Assembly: GCA_028873845.1 (NCBI GenBank)
Contig: JAPPNO010000133.1
Location: forward strand, 1 to 33,365
Length of the DNA: 33,365 nt
Source: Gemmatimonadota bacterium
GTDB taxonomy: Bacteria; Gemmatimonadota; Gemmatimonadetes; Longimicrobiales; Gaopeijiaceae
Reading direction: 5' to 3'
Every line of letters begins with the position of its first letter. Position 1 is the first letter of the stretch. A program made the translations under genes and the position numbers. Positions 20,226 through 29,048 of this stretch are shown piece by piece. Under the pieces are notes generated by a model, which was not told the origin of the DNA, searched no databases, and saw only the letters and a list, made by a program, of their open reading frames with translations.

Positions 20226-20618
20226 TCAGACGCGGCGTTTCTTGGGTGGGCGGCAGCCGTTGTGCGGCAGGGGTGTCACGTCGTGGATCGATTCGATCGT
20301 GAGCCCGGCCGCGGAGAGCGCCTGGATGGCGGATTCCCGGCCCGATCCCGGACCCTGTACGCGGACAACGACCTTGCGAACGCCCATCGCCACCGCGTCG
20401 CGTCCCGCCTGTTCGGCGGCCATGGTGGCGGCAAAGGGCGTCGACTTCTTGGAGCCCTTGAATCCCGCCGTTCCCGCGGACGCCCAGACCAGGACGTTGC
20501 CCGCCTGGTCGGCGATGGTGATGAGCGTGTTGTTGAAGGTGGCCTTGATGTGAGCGACGCCCTCGGCCGCGACCACCTTCTTCGTCTTTTTCGTCCTGCC
20601 GGATCTGGGCGTTGCCAA
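20226..20618 (-). CDS. rpsK: Small ribosomal subunit protein uS11, TTG start
   Basis: Platform protein of the 30S subunit. Conserved segments [27 protein letters not shown] and the C-terminus [16 protein letters not shown] are all present. I place the start at TTG 20618: it has GAAGGAAGG 6 bases upstream and gives 130 residues beginning [14 protein letters not shown], matching the usual S11 length. The alternative GTG 20639 would place that Shine-Dalgarno inside the gene and add 7 residues not seen in the family. Confidence 0.95.
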   Translation of the reverse strand: MATPRSGRTKKTKKVVAAEGVAHIKATFNNTLITIADQAGNVLVWASAGTAGFKGSKKSTPFAATMAAEQAGRDAVAMGVRKVVVRVQGPGSGRESAIQALSAAGLTIESIHDVTPLPHNGCRPPKKRRV

Positions 20619-20624
20619 CCGCTG

Positions 20625-20633
20625 CCTTCCTTC
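20625..20633 (-). promoter_or_regulatory. Shine-Dalgarno deciding the TTG start of rpsK
   Basis: Minus-strand GAAGGAAGG lies 6 bases before TTG 20618. It is the only good ribosome-binding site near the expected S11 N-terminus. Confidence 0.65.
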
Positions 20634-20688
20634 GGGCACAAGTCCCCGTTGCGTGAATCCGTTGCGAGAGGTTCCGTTCAGCCGGGCG

Positions 20689-21069
20689 CTACTTCTTGGG
20701 CGCCTTCTTCTTGCCCGCGATGGCCCGTCTCGGGCCCTTCTTGGTGCGGGCGTTGGTATGGGTTCGCTGCCCCCGAACCGGCAGCCCCCTTCGGTGCCGG
20801 AGTCCCCGGTAACAGCCGATGTCCATGAGCCGCTTGATGTTCATGGACACCTCGGTTCGAAGAGCACCCTCGACCTTGTAGTTCTGCTCGATCTCGCGGC
20901 GAAGGCGGCTGGCGTCCTCGTCGCTCAGTTCGTGGGTGCGGAGCTCCGGACTGATCCCCGTAGCCTCCAGGATCTTCCTCGAGGAGGTGCGGCCGACGCC
21001 GTACACGTACGTGAGCGCCACCTCGATCCGCTTCGCCCTGGGGAGGTCGATGCCTGCGATGCGTGCCAT
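20689..21069 (-). CDS. rpsM: Small ribosomal subunit protein uS13
   Basis: Head protein of the 30S subunit that contacts the P-site tRNA and forms bridges to the 50S. It has 126 residues. It opens [20 protein letters not shown] and contains the helix-turn segment [17 protein letters not shown] and the signature [21 protein letters not shown]. It ends in a basic tail GKKKAPKK. It starts 7 bases after rpmJ. Confidence 0.97.
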   Translation of the reverse strand: MARIAGIDLPRAKRIEVALTYVYGVGRTSSRKILEATGISPELRTHELSDEDASRLRREIEQNYKVEGALRTEVSMNIKRLMDIGCYRGLRHRRGLPVRGQRTHTNARTKKGPRRAIAGKKKAPKK

Positions 21070-21076
21070 TGCCGCC

Positions 21077-21193
21077 TCAGCCCTGCCGCTGCTTGTGCCG
21101 CGGATTCCGGCTGCAGATGATCCGCACGACGCCCTTGCGACGGACGACGCGGCAATACTCGCACATCGGCTTGACGCTGGTTCGAACCTTCAC
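21077..21193 (-). CDS. rpmJ: Large ribosomal subunit protein bL36, zinc-binding form
   Basis: A 38-residue zinc protein of the 50S subunit. It begins [14 protein letters not shown] and ends NPRHKQRQG; the metal ligands are Cys11, Cys14, Cys27 and His33 (C+ form). The start is GTG 21193 with AAAGGGGAG about 9 bases upstream. It lies between map and rpsM, where infA would normally come just before it; here an 82-base gap stands instead. Confidence 0.95.
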   Translation of the reverse strand: MKVRTSVKPMCEYCRVVRRKGVVRIICSRNPRHKQRQG

Positions 21194-21275
21194 GCCGAAG
21201 CTCCCCTTTCGTTCATGTCTCTGCCTGACCGGGCCCCAGCCCCTTCCTTCGGGGCACAGCTTAAAAGGATAACCA
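21194..21275 (-). other. 82-base gap between map and rpmJ without infA
   Basis: This gap contains an AT-richer stretch (GGTTATCCTTTTAAGC on the minus strand), then a stem GCCCC-GAAGGAA-GGGGC. It could hold a promoter followed by a leader hairpin for the alpha block, but no -35 match is convincing. A 28-codon open frame running into the rpmJ start has no ribosome-binding site and no likeness to IF-1. Confidence 0.4.
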
Positions 21276-22127
21276 TTACGATTGCGGGACGGTAGCCCCG
21301 GTGCCGGCCCTCTCCGGAGCACCCCGCCCCGTCGCCATCGCCGCGCGGTCCCAGATGGCACCGCCCGTCAGGATCCGCGGCCCCGTTTCCGTGACCGCGA
21401 CGGTGTGCTCGAAATGGGCCGACAACGACCCGTCGAGGCTGGTGACCGTCCAGCGGTCGCTCAGCGTACGGATCTCGGCGGTGCCCACCGCCAGCATGGG
21501 CTCGATCGCGAGGACCATCCCCGGCTGGAGCGGAACCCCGAAGCCTGCCCGGCCGATGTTCGAGACCTGGGGCTCCTCGTGAATCGCCCGTCCGATCCCA
21601 TGACCCACCAGATCGCGGATGATCGCATAGCCGCTCGGGCGCACCGTCTCGACCACCGCCGCACCGATGTCTCCGACGTGCCGGCCCGCAACGGCCGCCG
21701 CCACCGCCGCGTCCAGCGCCCGGCGGGTGACCTGCAGGAGGCCGGCCGCCTCGGGACCGATCTCGCCCACCGGAAAGGTGAAGGCCGAGTCCGCGCACCA
21801 CCCGCCCTGCTTCACGCCCACGTCGATGGACACGATGTCGCCGGCGCGCAGGCTCCGCGAGGAAGGGATGCCGTGCACGACCTCCTCGTTGATGCTGATG
21901 CACGCACTCCCCGGAAACCCGTAAAGGCCCTTGAAGGCCGGTACCGCCCCTTCGTGGGAGCGCACGAAGCCGTCGACGAAGCGGTCCAGCGCCGCCGTCG
22001 GGACCCCGGGGGCGATCCGCGGTTCCATTTCGGCGAAAAGCGCGGCGATGATGCGGCCGCAGCGCTCCATCGCCCGGATCTCGTCCGCGGACTTGAGGTG
22101 GATCAGAGGACGCCGCCTGTTGACCAT
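21276..22127 (-). CDS. map: Methionine aminopeptidase, type I
   Basis: Removes the N-terminal methionine from nascent proteins. It has 283 residues. All five metal ligands are in place: Asp102 (SIDVGV), Asp113 (WCADSAF), His176 (VGHGIGR), Glu209 (LAIEPM) and Glu240 (HFEHTV), each offset by 5 from the E. coli numbering. The C-terminus has an extra Ala/Gly/Arg-rich tail of about 30 residues (from [10 protein letters not shown]) of unknown role. The ATG at 22127 overlaps the adk stop by one base (TGATG). Confidence 0.96.
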   Translation of the reverse strand: MVNRRRPLIHLKSADEIRAMERCGRIIAALFAEMEPRIAPGVPTAALDRFVDGFVRSHEGAVPAFKGLYGFPGSACISINEEVVHGIPSSRSLRAGDIVSIDVGVKQGGWCADSAFTFPVGEIGPEAAGLLQVTRRALDAAVAAAVAGRHVGDIGAAVVETVRPSGYAIIRDLVGHGIGRAIHEEPQVSNIGRAGFGVPLQPGMVLAIEPMLAVGTAEIRTLSDRWTVTSLDGSLSAHFEHTVAVTETGPRILTGGAIWDRAAMATGRGAPERAGTGATVPQS

Positions 22128-22831
22128 CAGCCGCGTGCGCGAGAGGGCGTTGCAGGCACGGATCCCCGCTCCCCGACCGCCGTGCGCAACGACGCGTACA
22201 CCTGCTCGATATCGCCTTCGCCGTCCACGCGGGCCAGGAGTCCCTTCGCCCGGTAGTACCCGACGAGCGGGGCGGTGGCCTCCCGGTACACGGCGAGCCT
22301 TGTGCGCACCGTTTCGGGGTGATCGTCGGCGCGGTGGATGAGGGCCTCGCCGGTCTCGTCGCAGAATCCGTCCCTGCGGGGAGGATCGAAATGGATGTTG
22401 TAGACCCGGCCGCCGGGCGAGGAACGCCTCCCGGATATGCGCTTGACCAGCACTTCCTCGGCAGCTTCGAGCAGACAGACGCGGTCGACACCGCGACCCG
22501 CTTCGGCCAGAACATCGTCCAGCGCTTCGGCCTGGGGTACGGTGCGCGGGAACCCGTCGAACACGACCCCCCGGTCCGCCGGCATCGCCGCGAGGTGCTC
22601 CCGCACGAGGTCGACGATCACGTCGTCGGGAACCAGTCGGCCCGCGTCCATGTACCTCCGGGCCTCGAGTCCGAGCGGCGTTCCCGCCGTGAGCGCCGCC
22701 CGCAACAGGTCTCCCGTCGAGACGTGCGCCCAGCCGAGGTCGCGCCCGAGCCGTACGCCCTGCGTGCCCTTGCCAACCCCGGGGGACCCCAGCAGGACGA
22801 CGACCCTGCCCCCGCCATTCGTTCCGCTCAT
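22127..22831 (-). CDS. adk: Adenylate kinase
   Basis: Interconverts ATP and AMP with two ADP. It has 234 residues. The P-loop GSPGVGKGTQ is at 15-24, followed by HVSTGDLLR and FDGFPRT. The LID segment GRRSSPGGRVYNIHFDPPRR has the long form without the four-Cys zinc site, with NIHFDPP as in non-zinc bacterial enzymes. The C-terminal tail after VGER is short and variable. Placed between secY and map as usual. Confidence 0.96.
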   Translation of the reverse strand: MSGTNGGGRVVVLLGSPGVGKGTQGVRLGRDLGWAHVSTGDLLRAALTAGTPLGLEARRYMDAGRLVPDDVIVDLVREHLAAMPADRGVVFDGFPRTVPQAEALDDVLAEAGRGVDRVCLLEAAEEVLVKRISGRRSSPGGRVYNIHFDPPRRDGFCDETGEALIHRADDHPETVRTRLAVYREATAPLVGYYRAKGLLARVDGEGDIEQVYASLRTAVGERGSVPATPSRARG

Positions 22832-22838
22832 CGGCGTC

Positions 22839-24152
22839 CTACATGTAGCGCCCGCGCCCGCGCATCTTCACCCGTCCCTTCTTCATGAAGCCGTCGTAGC
22901 GGCGAAGCAGGAGATCCTGCTGGGCCTGCTGCACGGTGTCGAGTCCCACCCCGACCACGATCAGGAGGCTGGTGCCGCCGAAGAGGAAGGTCTGGACGTT
23001 GAAGATGTCGAGGATCCAGAAGGGCATGAGCGCAATGACCGCCAGGTAGATGGACCCCGGAAGGGTGACGCGGGTGAGGATCCGGTCGATGTACTCCGCG
23101 GTGCGCGCGCCGGGCTTCACGCCCGGGATGAAGGCGCCCTGCTTCTTGAGGTTCTCCGCCAGGTCCACCGGGTTGAAGATGATGGCCGTGTAGAAATACG
23201 CGAAGAAGATGATGAGCGCCGCATAGGTGATGGTGTAGGGCCAGCTTCCCTGCTGGAAGATGTCGGACAGCTCCGTGAATATCCCGATCGAGCTGAAGGC
23301 CGCGATCGTCCCGGGCACCACGATGAAGGACTGGGCGAAGATGATCGGCATCACCCCCGCGGAGTTCACGCGCAGCGGGATGAAGCTCTTCTGACCCTCC
23401 CTGATCCGGCCACGCCCCACGACCTTCCTGGGAATCTGAATGGGGATCTTGCGGGCGGCCATCGTCATGGCGACGACACCGGCCGTGATTCCCACGATCA
23501 CCGCGAGCAGCGCGATGAGCGCGGGGAGGCCGATTTCGCCGGTGGCCACGCTTTCCCAGGTGCGGCCCGCGGCGGCCGGGAATCCCTGGATGATCGAGAA
23601 GAAGATCATGAGCGACATGCCGTTGCCGAGGCCGCGCTCGGTGATCTGCTCACCCATCCACATGATGAAAACACCACCGACGGTGAGCACCACCACGGTC
23701 GTGAAGGCGAAACCGAGACCGGGATTGTTCACCGCGCCGGGCAGGTTCTGCAGGAAGGAGGCGTAGGCGTAGGCCTGGACGACGCAGAGCAGGACGGTCG
23801 TGTAGCGCGTCCACTGGGTGAGCTTCTTCCGGCCTTCCTCGCCCTCTTTCTGCAGCTTTTCGACCGTAGGGAAGACCGCGGCCAGAAGCTGAAACATGAT
23901 GCTTGCCGATATGTACGGCATAATCCCGAGCGCGAAGATCGTCGCCCGGCTGAGCCCCTGGCCCACGAACATGTCGTAGACGCCGAGGAAGGTGTTGTCG
24001 AAGTTCGCCGTGAATGCCTGGAGCGCCCCGACGTCGATCCCCGGTACGGTGATGTGCGACCCGACCCGGTAGATGAACATCATGAGGAGCGTGAAGAGGA
24101 TTTTCTTCTTCAGCTCCGGGGCCCGGAAGAGATTCGGGATCGGATTAGCCAT
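22839..24152 (-). CDS. secY: Protein translocase channel subunit SecY
   Basis: Main channel of the Sec translocon in the inner membrane. The 437 residues show about ten hydrophobic segments. Signature stretches are GIMPYISASIMFQLL, WMGEQITERGLGNGMSL and IPLRVNSAGVMPIIFA (cytosolic loop and plug-proximal regions). The basic tail GRVKMRGRGRYM is on the cytosolic side. Follows rplO by 27 bases. Its motor SecA is encoded about 12 kb downstream. Confidence 0.97.
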   Translation of the reverse strand: MANPIPNLFRAPELKKKILFTLLMMFIYRVGSHITVPGIDVGALQAFTANFDNTFLGVYDMFVGQGLSRATIFALGIMPYISASIMFQLLAAVFPTVEKLQKEGEEGRKKLTQWTRYTTVLLCVVQAYAYASFLQNLPGAVNNPGLGFAFTTVVVLTVGGVFIMWMGEQITERGLGNGMSLMIFFSIIQGFPAAAGRTWESVATGEIGLPALIALLAVIVGITAGVVAMTMAARKIPIQIPRKVVGRGRIREGQKSFIPLRVNSAGVMPIIFAQSFIVVPGTIAAFSSIGIFTELSDIFQQGSWPYTITYAALIIFFAYFYTAIIFNPVDLAENLKKQGAFIPGVKPGARTAEYIDRILTRVTLPGSIYLAVIALMPFWILDIFNVQTFLFGGTSLLIVVGVGLDTVQQAQQDLLLRRYDGFMKKGRVKMRGRGRYM

Positions 24153-24179
24153 CGTCGGACACCCCCCCGTTCAATCGCA

Positions 24180-24641
24180 CTATTCGTGGCCCCCGTCCCG
24201 CAGGGGAAGGACGGTCACCGAGCCGCCCGCGGCCTCGATCTTCCGCCGCGCCGTCGCGGACAGACCGTGCACCGAACAGTTGACGGGCCCTTCGACTTCT
24301 CCGGTGCCGAGGATCTTGACCGGACGCCGGAGCGACCGGATCAGACCGGCCGCCCGGAGCGATTCGGGCGTAGCGTCACCATCCACGATGTGCAGATCGC
24401 CCACGTTCACGACCTGGTACTCCACACGGTTGCGGTTCTTGAAACCGCGCTTCGGGATGCGGCGCTGCAGCGGCATCTGCCCACCCTCGAACCAGGCGGG
24501 GACTCCGCCGCCGGAACGCGAGTTCTGGCCCTTTTCGCCCCTGCCGGACGTCTTGCCCTTGCCCGAGCCGGGGCCGCGCCCGACCCGTTTCCGGTTGCGG
24601 CGGGCGCCCTTGGGGGCGCGCAGGTTGTGCAGTTCGATCAT
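24180..24641 (-). CDS. rplO: Large ribosomal subunit protein uL15
   Basis: Late-assembly 50S protein. It has 153 residues. The glycine/arginine-rich N-terminus GARRNRKRVGRGPGSGKGKT and the segment GGQMPLQRRIPKRGFKN are diagnostic. It begins 3 bases after rpmD and precedes secY. Confidence 0.97.
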   Translation of the reverse strand: MIELHNLRAPKGARRNRKRVGRGPGSGKGKTSGRGEKGQNSRSGGGVPAWFEGGQMPLQRRIPKRGFKNRNRVEYQVVNVGDLHIVDGDATPESLRAAGLIRSLRRPVKILGTGEVEGPVNCSVHGLSATARRKIEAAGGSVTVLPLRDGGHE

Positions 24642-24644
24642 TGC

Positions 24645-24830
24645 TCAGTTCACCTCCGTGACCTCTACGAGATAGTCCACCTTGGCGATCATTCCCCGGA
24701 TCGCGGGCGTGTCGTCGTGCTCCACGGAATGCTGGTGACGCCGTATTCCGAGCGCCTTCAGGGTGCGGCGCTGGACCTTCTGGCGCCCCAAGGCGCTGCG
24801 CACCTGGGTAATCCTGATCCGGTCAGCCAC
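24645..24830 (-). CDS. rpmD: Large ribosomal subunit protein uL30
   Basis: Small 50S protein. The core [13 protein letters not shown], then [24 protein letters not shown] and VDYLVEV, is typical. I prefer the GTG start at 24830, which gives 61 residues (family about 60), has GGAG about 8 bases upstream, and overlaps the rpsE stop as GTGGCTGA. ATG 24851 would add MNSEWED, which is read out of frame inside the conserved end of rpsE and is probably not family sequence. Confidence 0.93.
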   Translation of the reverse strand: MADRIRITQVRSALGRQKVQRRTLKALGIRRHQHSVEHDDTPAIRGMIAKVDYLVEVTEVN

Positions 24831-25341
24831 GTCTTCCCACTCCGAGTTCATCGACGCTGATCCCCCGTTCGGCGGCCACATCGTACGCGGTAACCAGGTT
24901 CTCCAGCCCCTGCAGGGTCGCACGGACCACGTTGATCGGGTTGTTGGTTCCCAGGCTCTTGGTCAGCACATCGGTGATCCCCGCGGCCTCCATGACCGCC
25001 CGCACCGGCCCACCGGCGATGACGCCCGTTCCCGGCGCGGCCGGCCGCATGAGCACCCGCCCGGCACCCCAGCGCCCGACGATCTCGTGGGGTATCGTGC
25101 CGCGCACGACCGGAATCTCGACCATGTTGTGGCGCGCCTGTTCGAAGGCCTTGCGGATCGCCTCCGCGACCTCGTTCGCCTTGGCGTGCGCGATGCCCAA
25201 GCGACCGGACTGGTTGCCCACCGCGACCAGCGCCGTGAACGAGAATCGGCGGCCGCCCTTGACCACCTTCGCCACGCGATTGATGTGGATCAGGTTCTCT
25301 ACCTGTTCCGCGCCCTCCGGCGGTCCCTTGTCCCTGGCCAT
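24823..25341 (-). CDS. rpsE: Small ribosomal subunit protein uS5
   Basis: 30S protein involved in decoding accuracy and mRNA unwinding. It has 172 residues. The double-stranded RNA-binding domain [20 protein letters not shown] is followed by [20 protein letters not shown] and the conserved [21 protein letters not shown] 25341 overlaps the rplR stop (TGATG). The frame remains open upstream but reads rplR out of frame. Confidence 0.97.
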   Translation of the reverse strand: MARDKGPPEGAEQVENLIHINRVAKVVKGGRRFSFTALVAVGNQSGRLGIAHAKANEVAEAIRKAFEQARHNMVEIPVVRGTIPHEIVGRWGAGRVLMRPAAPGTGVIAGGPVRAVMEAAGITDVLTKSLGTNNPINVVRATLQGLENLVTAYDVAAERGISVDELGVGRRG

Positions 25342-25733
25342 CAGAAGACCAACCCTCCCGCCCGCGCGCCTTCCGCGAACGCCTTGACTCGTCCGTGATA
25401 ACGGAAGCCCCCGCGGTCGAAGACGACGGAGGTGACTCCCCGGTCCCGCGCCCGCTCCGCGAGCAGCTTCCCGGCCGCCCTGGCGGCTTCCACCTTGCGA
25501 TTGCCTTCGCCGACCTCGCCGCCCCTCAACTCGGGCGCCAGCGTCGAGAGGCCGACCAGGGTACGGCGGCCGTCGTCGTCGACCAGCTGGCCCTCGATGT
25601 TCCTGAGCGACCGGTACACGACCAGACGCGGCCGCTCGGAGGTGCCGTGCACCCTCTTGCGAATACGGGTATGGCGCCGCCGACGCTGGAGCTGGCGGCT
25701 CTTCCTCAGTTTGCTGGGTTTGATCCTGGTCAT
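25341..25733 (-). CDS. rplR: Large ribosomal subunit protein uL18
   Basis: 5S rRNA-binding protein. It has 130 residues. The basic N-terminus is followed by [20 protein letters not shown] and [18 protein letters not shown], and the C-terminal [20 protein letters not shown] is the standard ending. ATGA overlap with the upstream rplF. Confidence 0.97.
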   Translation of the reverse strand: MTRIKPSKLRKSRQLQRRRRHTRIRKRVHGTSERPRLVVYRSLRNIEGQLVDDDGRRTLVGLSTLAPELRGGEVGEGNRKVEAARAAGKLLAERARDRGVTSVVFDRGGFRYHGRVKAFAEGARAGGLVF

Positions 25734-26278
25734 GATGCGGCCGTCTTGCCGGCCTTCCGCCGGACGTGTTCACCTCTGTATCTCACACCCTTGCCCTTGT
25801 ATGGCTCCGGGGGACGAAACGCGCGAATTACCGCGGCCGTGTGGCCCACCTGCTGCTTGTCGGCGCCGCTGACGACGATCGTCGTCTGGTTCGGCACCTC
25901 GAAGGTAATCCCTTTCGGCGCGGGGTACTCGATCGGGTGCGAGAACCCCAGGCTGAGCCGAAGCCCGGTGCCCTGGGCCTGGGCCCGGTATCCCACGCCG
26001 ACGATCTCGAGGGTCTTGCTGAAGCCCTGGCTGACCCCCTCCACGATGTTGGCCACCAGCGACCGGGTGAGGCCGTGCAGTGCCCGGTTTTCCTTCTGGT
26101 CGTCCGGGCGGGTGACCACGAGGGTCTTCCCGCCGTCGGCGTCCCAGTCCACCACGATGGGCGCGCGCACCTGCAATTCCAGTTCGCCCCGGGGACCCTT
26201 CGCCGAGAACCGCTGACCCTTCAGCGTTACGGTCACCCCTTCGGGAATCTCGACCGGTTGCTTGCCGACTCGTGACAT
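25730..26278 (-). CDS. rplF: Large ribosomal subunit protein uL6
   Basis: 50S protein at the base of the L7/L12 stalk. It has 182 residues. It opens [20 protein letters not shown] and the signature [19 protein letters not shown], followed by AGKTAAS, is at the C-terminus. Two repeated beta domains are expected from the family. It starts 9 bases after rpsH. Confidence 0.97.
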   Translation of the reverse strand: MSRVGKQPVEIPEGVTVTLKGQRFSAKGPRGELELQVRAPIVVDWDADGGKTLVVTRPDDQKENRALHGLTRSLVANIVEGVSQGFSKTLEIVGVGYRAQAQGTGLRLSLGFSHPIEYPAPKGITFEVPNQTTIVVSGADKQQVGHTAAVIRAFRPPEPYKGKGVRYRGEHVRRKAGKTAAS

Positions 26279-26287
26279 GGTGACCTC

Positions 26288-26680
26288 CTACCAGACCACC
26301 GCGAGGACCTCGCCGCCGACCCGCGCCTGCCGGGCGCTTCGGTCGGAGAGGAGGCCCTTCGACGTGGAGAGCACGGCCATTCCCAGACCGTTGCGGATGC
26401 GCGGGATCTCGTCGACCCCGACGTACCGGCGCCAGCCAGGGCGCGAAACGCGCTCGATGCGGCGGATCACGTGTCTGCCCTCGTAGTACTTCAGGTACAC
26501 GCGGACAATGCCGTGCCGGCCGTCGTTGAGCACCTTGTAGTCGTGGACGTAGGCGTTCTCCTTGAGGAGCCGCGCCACCTCGACCTTGAGTTTGGACAGC
26601 GGCACGTCGGCCCAGCGGTGTCCCGCGCTGCCGGCGTTCCGGATCCGGGTGAGCATGTCCGCGATGGGATCGGTCATCAT
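26288..26680 (-). CDS. rpsH: Small ribosomal subunit protein uS8
   Basis: Early 16S rRNA binder; in E. coli it represses the spc operon by binding mRNA near rplE. It has 130 residues, opening MTDPIADMLTRIRNA (after one extra Met) and ending with GLGMAVLSTSKGLLSD and GGEVLAVVW. It lies only 22 bases after rplE; rpsN, normally between them, is absent. Confidence 0.97.
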   Translation of the reverse strand: MMTDPIADMLTRIRNAGSAGHRWADVPLSKLKVEVARLLKENAYVHDYKVLNDGRHGIVRVYLKYYEGRHVIRRIERVSRPGWRRYVGVDEIPRIRNGLGMAVLSTSKGLLSDRSARQARVGGEVLAVVW

Positions 26681-26702
26681 GTTCGGTTCGTGTCCTTCGG
26701 TT

Positions 26703-27341
26703 TCATGAGTTGGTGGCCCCGATGATCACCGGAACTTCGCCCCGGAAGGGGAAGCCGAGCTGCCGCAGGAGAGCGTACGCCTGGTCGTCCTTGTCGGTCG
26801 ACGTGACCACGGTCACATCCATGCCGTGGATCTGTCTGACCTTGTCGTAGTCGACCTCCGGGAAGATGATCTGCTCCCTGACGCCCACGGTGTAGTTGCC
26901 CCGCCCGTCGAAGGAGCGCGTGTTGAGGCCCCGGAAGTCGCGGATTCGCGGGACCGCCACCGAGATGAACCGGTCGAGGAACTCCCACATTCCGCGCCGG
27001 CGCAGCGTGACCGTCGCGCCGACCGGCATCCCCTCCCTGAGCCGGAAGTTGGAGATGGACCGCCGGGCCCGCGTGATGACGGCCTTCTGGCCCGTGATCA
27101 CGGCCAGCTCGCCGGCGACCGACTCCATGAGCTTCCGGTCGCGGCTGCCTTCTCCGACACCGACGTTCAGCGTCACCTTGACCACATCCGGGATCTGATG
27201 GGGATTCGAGAAGCCGAACTGCTCCTTCAGCTCGGGCCGCGCGACATCCCTGTAGTGGGTCAGCAGGCGGGGTTCGATCGCGACGGGCGACCTGCTGCCG
27301 GCCGGCCCACCGTTGCGCTTCGCCGACTTTCGGGGGGTCAT
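26703..27341 (-). CDS. rplE: Large ribosomal subunit protein uL5
   Basis: 5S rRNA-binding protein that contacts the P-site tRNA and S13. It has 212 residues, with an N-terminal extension of about 25 basic residues before the usual LLTHYRDVARPELKEQFG. The conserved VTLNVGVGEG, ITGQKAVITRARRSISNFRL and IIFPEVDYDK are present. ATG 27341 overlaps the rplX stop (ATGA), which fixes the start; longer upstream frame reads rplX out of frame. Confidence 0.96.
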   Translation of the reverse strand: MTPRKSAKRNGGPAGSRSPVAIEPRLLTHYRDVARPELKEQFGFSNPHQIPDVVKVTLNVGVGEGSRDRKLMESVAGELAVITGQKAVITRARRSISNFRLREGMPVGATVTLRRRGMWEFLDRFISVAVPRIRDFRGLNTRSFDGRGNYTVGVREQIIFPEVDYDKVRQIHGMDVTVVTSTDKDDQAYALLRQLGFPFRGEVPVIIGATNS

Positions 27342-27676
27342 GGCTGGTTCCTCGGTATCGGGTTGCCGCTCTTCACCGCGATGCGCTCCTTGAGGCCGTC
27401 CGGCTCGACCCGAATCCGGATGCGGCTCGCCTCGTCGCTGGCGGGGTCGATGAGCATGACGTTGGAGATGTGGATCGGCCCCTCGGAGGTGATGATCCCG
27501 CCTTCGGGGTTGGCCTGGGTGGGCCGCGTGTGGCGCTTGCGCATGTTGACCCCCTGAATCACAACCCGGTCCGCCTTGCGGTGCACCCTCAGCACGGTGC
27601 CCTCGGCGTCGCGATGGTTGCCGCGGATCACCCGGACCCGGTCGCCCTTCACGATTCTGCTGGCGCTTCGAGCCAT
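27338..27676 (-). CDS. rplX: Large ribosomal subunit protein uL24
   Basis: Assembly initiator of the 50S subunit. It has 112 residues. The KOW motif is in IVKGDRVRVIRGNHRDAEG (8-26), followed by VQ-type GVNMRKRHTRPTQANPEGGI. It starts 2 bases after rplN and overlaps rplE by 4. Confidence 0.97.
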   Translation of the reverse strand: MARSASRIVKGDRVRVIRGNHRDAEGTVLRVHRKADRVVIQGVNMRKRHTRPTQANPEGGIITSEGPIHISNVMLIDPASDEASRIRIRVEPDGLKERIAVKSGNPIPRNQP

Positions 27677-27678
27677 GA

Positions 27679-28047
27679 CTAGAGCACCTCCGGAGCCAGA
27701 GAGACAATTCTCATATAGCGCTTTTCGCGGAGTTCACGTCCCACGGGCCCGAAGATGCGCGTTCCCCGCGGCTCCTTCTGGGCGTTGATGAGCACGGCCG
27801 CGTTGTCGTCGAAGCGGATGTAGGTGCCGTCCCGGCGACGCATCTCCTTGGCCGTGCGCACGACCACCGCCTCCATGACCTCGCCCCGCTTCACCGGAGC
27901 GTTGGGGACCGCGTCCTTGATGGTGACTACGACCCTGTCGCCGATCCGGGCGTAGCGCCGCCGCGATCCGCCGAGCACACGGATGCAGAGCGCCCGCTTG
28001 GCGCCCGTGTTGTCGGCGATCTTCAGCATCGATTCCTGTTGGATCAT
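27679..28047 (-). CDS. rplN: Large ribosomal subunit protein uL14
   Basis: 50S interface protein. It is 122 residues, the universal length. It opens [18 protein letters not shown] and has the signature of L14 in [30 protein letters not shown] and [15 protein letters not shown]. Follows rpsQ by 30 bases. Confidence 0.98.
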   Translation of the reverse strand: MIQQESMLKIADNTGAKRALCIRVLGGSRRRYARIGDRVVVTIKDAVPNAPVKRGEVMEAVVVRTAKEMRRRDGTYIRFDDNAAVLINAQKEPRGTRIFGPVGRELREKRYMRIVSLAPEVL

Positions 28048-28077
28048 CGGATCTTCTCGTCTTCTGCCGGGCGGGCG

Positions 28078-28371
28078 TCAGTCGGGCCGCTCGATCAGTT
28101 CGACCACGCGCCACCGCTTCGTCTTCGAAAGGGGCCGGGTCTCCATGATCGAGACCGCATCGCCCACGCGGTACTCGTTCGCCTCGTCGTGCGCGTGGTA
28201 CTTCTTCGTGCGCTTGACCTGCTTTCCGTAGAGAGGATGGGCAAACCGGCGCTCCACCATGACGGTGACCGTCTTGTCGGCCCGGTCCCCCACCACGACT
28301 CCCGTGCGGACCTTGCGCCCCCTGCGCTCGCTGCTCGCTGTCACCGCCGTCTCCTTTGCACCGTCGCTCAT
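28078..28371 (-). CDS. rpsQ: Small ribosomal subunit protein uS17
   Basis: 16S rRNA-binding OB-fold protein. It has 97 residues, with an N-terminal extension of about 17 residues before [19 protein letters not shown]. The conserved [20 protein letters not shown] and [19 protein letters not shown] follow. Overlaps the rpmC stop by 4 bases. Confidence 0.97.
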   Translation of the reverse strand: MSDGAKETAVTASSERRGRKVRTGVVVGDRADKTVTVMVERRFAHPLYGKQVKRTKKYHAHDEANEYRVGDAVSIMETRPLSKTKRWRVVELIERPD

Positions 28372-28580
28372 GATTCACCACCTGGCTCGGCGGTCGTCTC
28401 CCGCTCGTGCAGAATCGTCTTGATGCGGGCGATGTCGCGCCTGATCTCCCGTCGCAGCCGCGGGTTTTCGAGCTGCATGACCGCGCTGCGGAAGCGGAGG
28501 CGGAACTGCTCCAGCTTGAGCTCGCCGAGCCGGTGCTCCAGCTCCGCGTCCTCCAGCTCCCTGACTTCCTCTGCCTTCAC
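28368..28580 (-). CDS. rpmC: Large ribosomal subunit protein uL29
   Basis: Helical hairpin protein beside the exit tunnel and part of the binding site for signal recognition particle and trigger factor. It has 70 residues. It opens [20 protein letters not shown] and contains [28 protein letters not shown] in two halves of the L29 pattern. The start is GTG 28580 with GAGGGAG about 8 bases upstream. Confidence 0.96.
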   Translation of the reverse strand: MKAEEVRELEDAELEHRLGELKLEQFRLRFRSAVMQLENPRLRREIRRDIARIKTILHERETTAEPGGES

Positions 28581-28616
28581 TGTATTCGCTCCCTCGTGGT
28601 TCCTTGAGTCATCCGC

Positions 28617-29033
28617 CTACAGCTGGGTTTCCCGCTCTACGAAACGAGTCTTCACGGGCAGCTTGAAGGAGGCCAGCTGCATGGCCCGCCGGGCTGTCTC
28701 GGCGTCGACGCCTTCCAGCTCGAACATCATGCGGCCGGGCTTCACCACCGCGACCCACTCCTCGGGGTTGCCCTTCCCTTTCCCCATGCGGGTCTCGGCC
28801 GGCTTCTTCGTAACGGGTTTGTCCGGGAAGATCCGGATCCACACCTTCCCGCCCCTCCTCACGTGGCGGGTGATCGCCACGCGGGCCGACTCGATCTGGC
28901 GGTTGGTGATCCAGCTCGCCTCGAGCGCCTGCAGGCCGTACTGGCCGAAGGACACCCTGTTCCCCCGGTAGGCCTTGCCGCGCATCTTCCCCTTGTGGGT
29001 CTTCCTGCGCCGTATCCGCTTTGGTGCCAGCAT
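28617..29033 (-). CDS. rplP: Large ribosomal subunit protein uL16
   Basis: 50S protein near the A-site tRNA elbow, needed late in assembly. It has 138 residues. It opens [20 protein letters not shown] and contains [42 protein letters not shown] and a conserved Arg in that loop. It ends 36 bases before rpmC. Confidence 0.97.
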   Translation of the reverse strand: MLAPKRIRRRKTHKGKMRGKAYRGNRVSFGQYGLQALEASWITNRQIESARVAITRHVRRGGKVWIRIFPDKPVTKKPAETRMGKGKGNPEEWVAVVKPGRMMFELEGVDAETARRAMQLASFKLPVKTRFVERETQL

Positions 29034-29048
29034 ATTCCGATGTCCTCC

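Noticed and set aside
21190-21277. A 28-codon minus-strand frame ([12 protein letters not shown]...) between map and rpmJ as a possible IF-1 remnant
   Set aside because: No Shine-Dalgarno and no resemblance to IF-1 or any small protein; it ends by chance at the rpmJ start.
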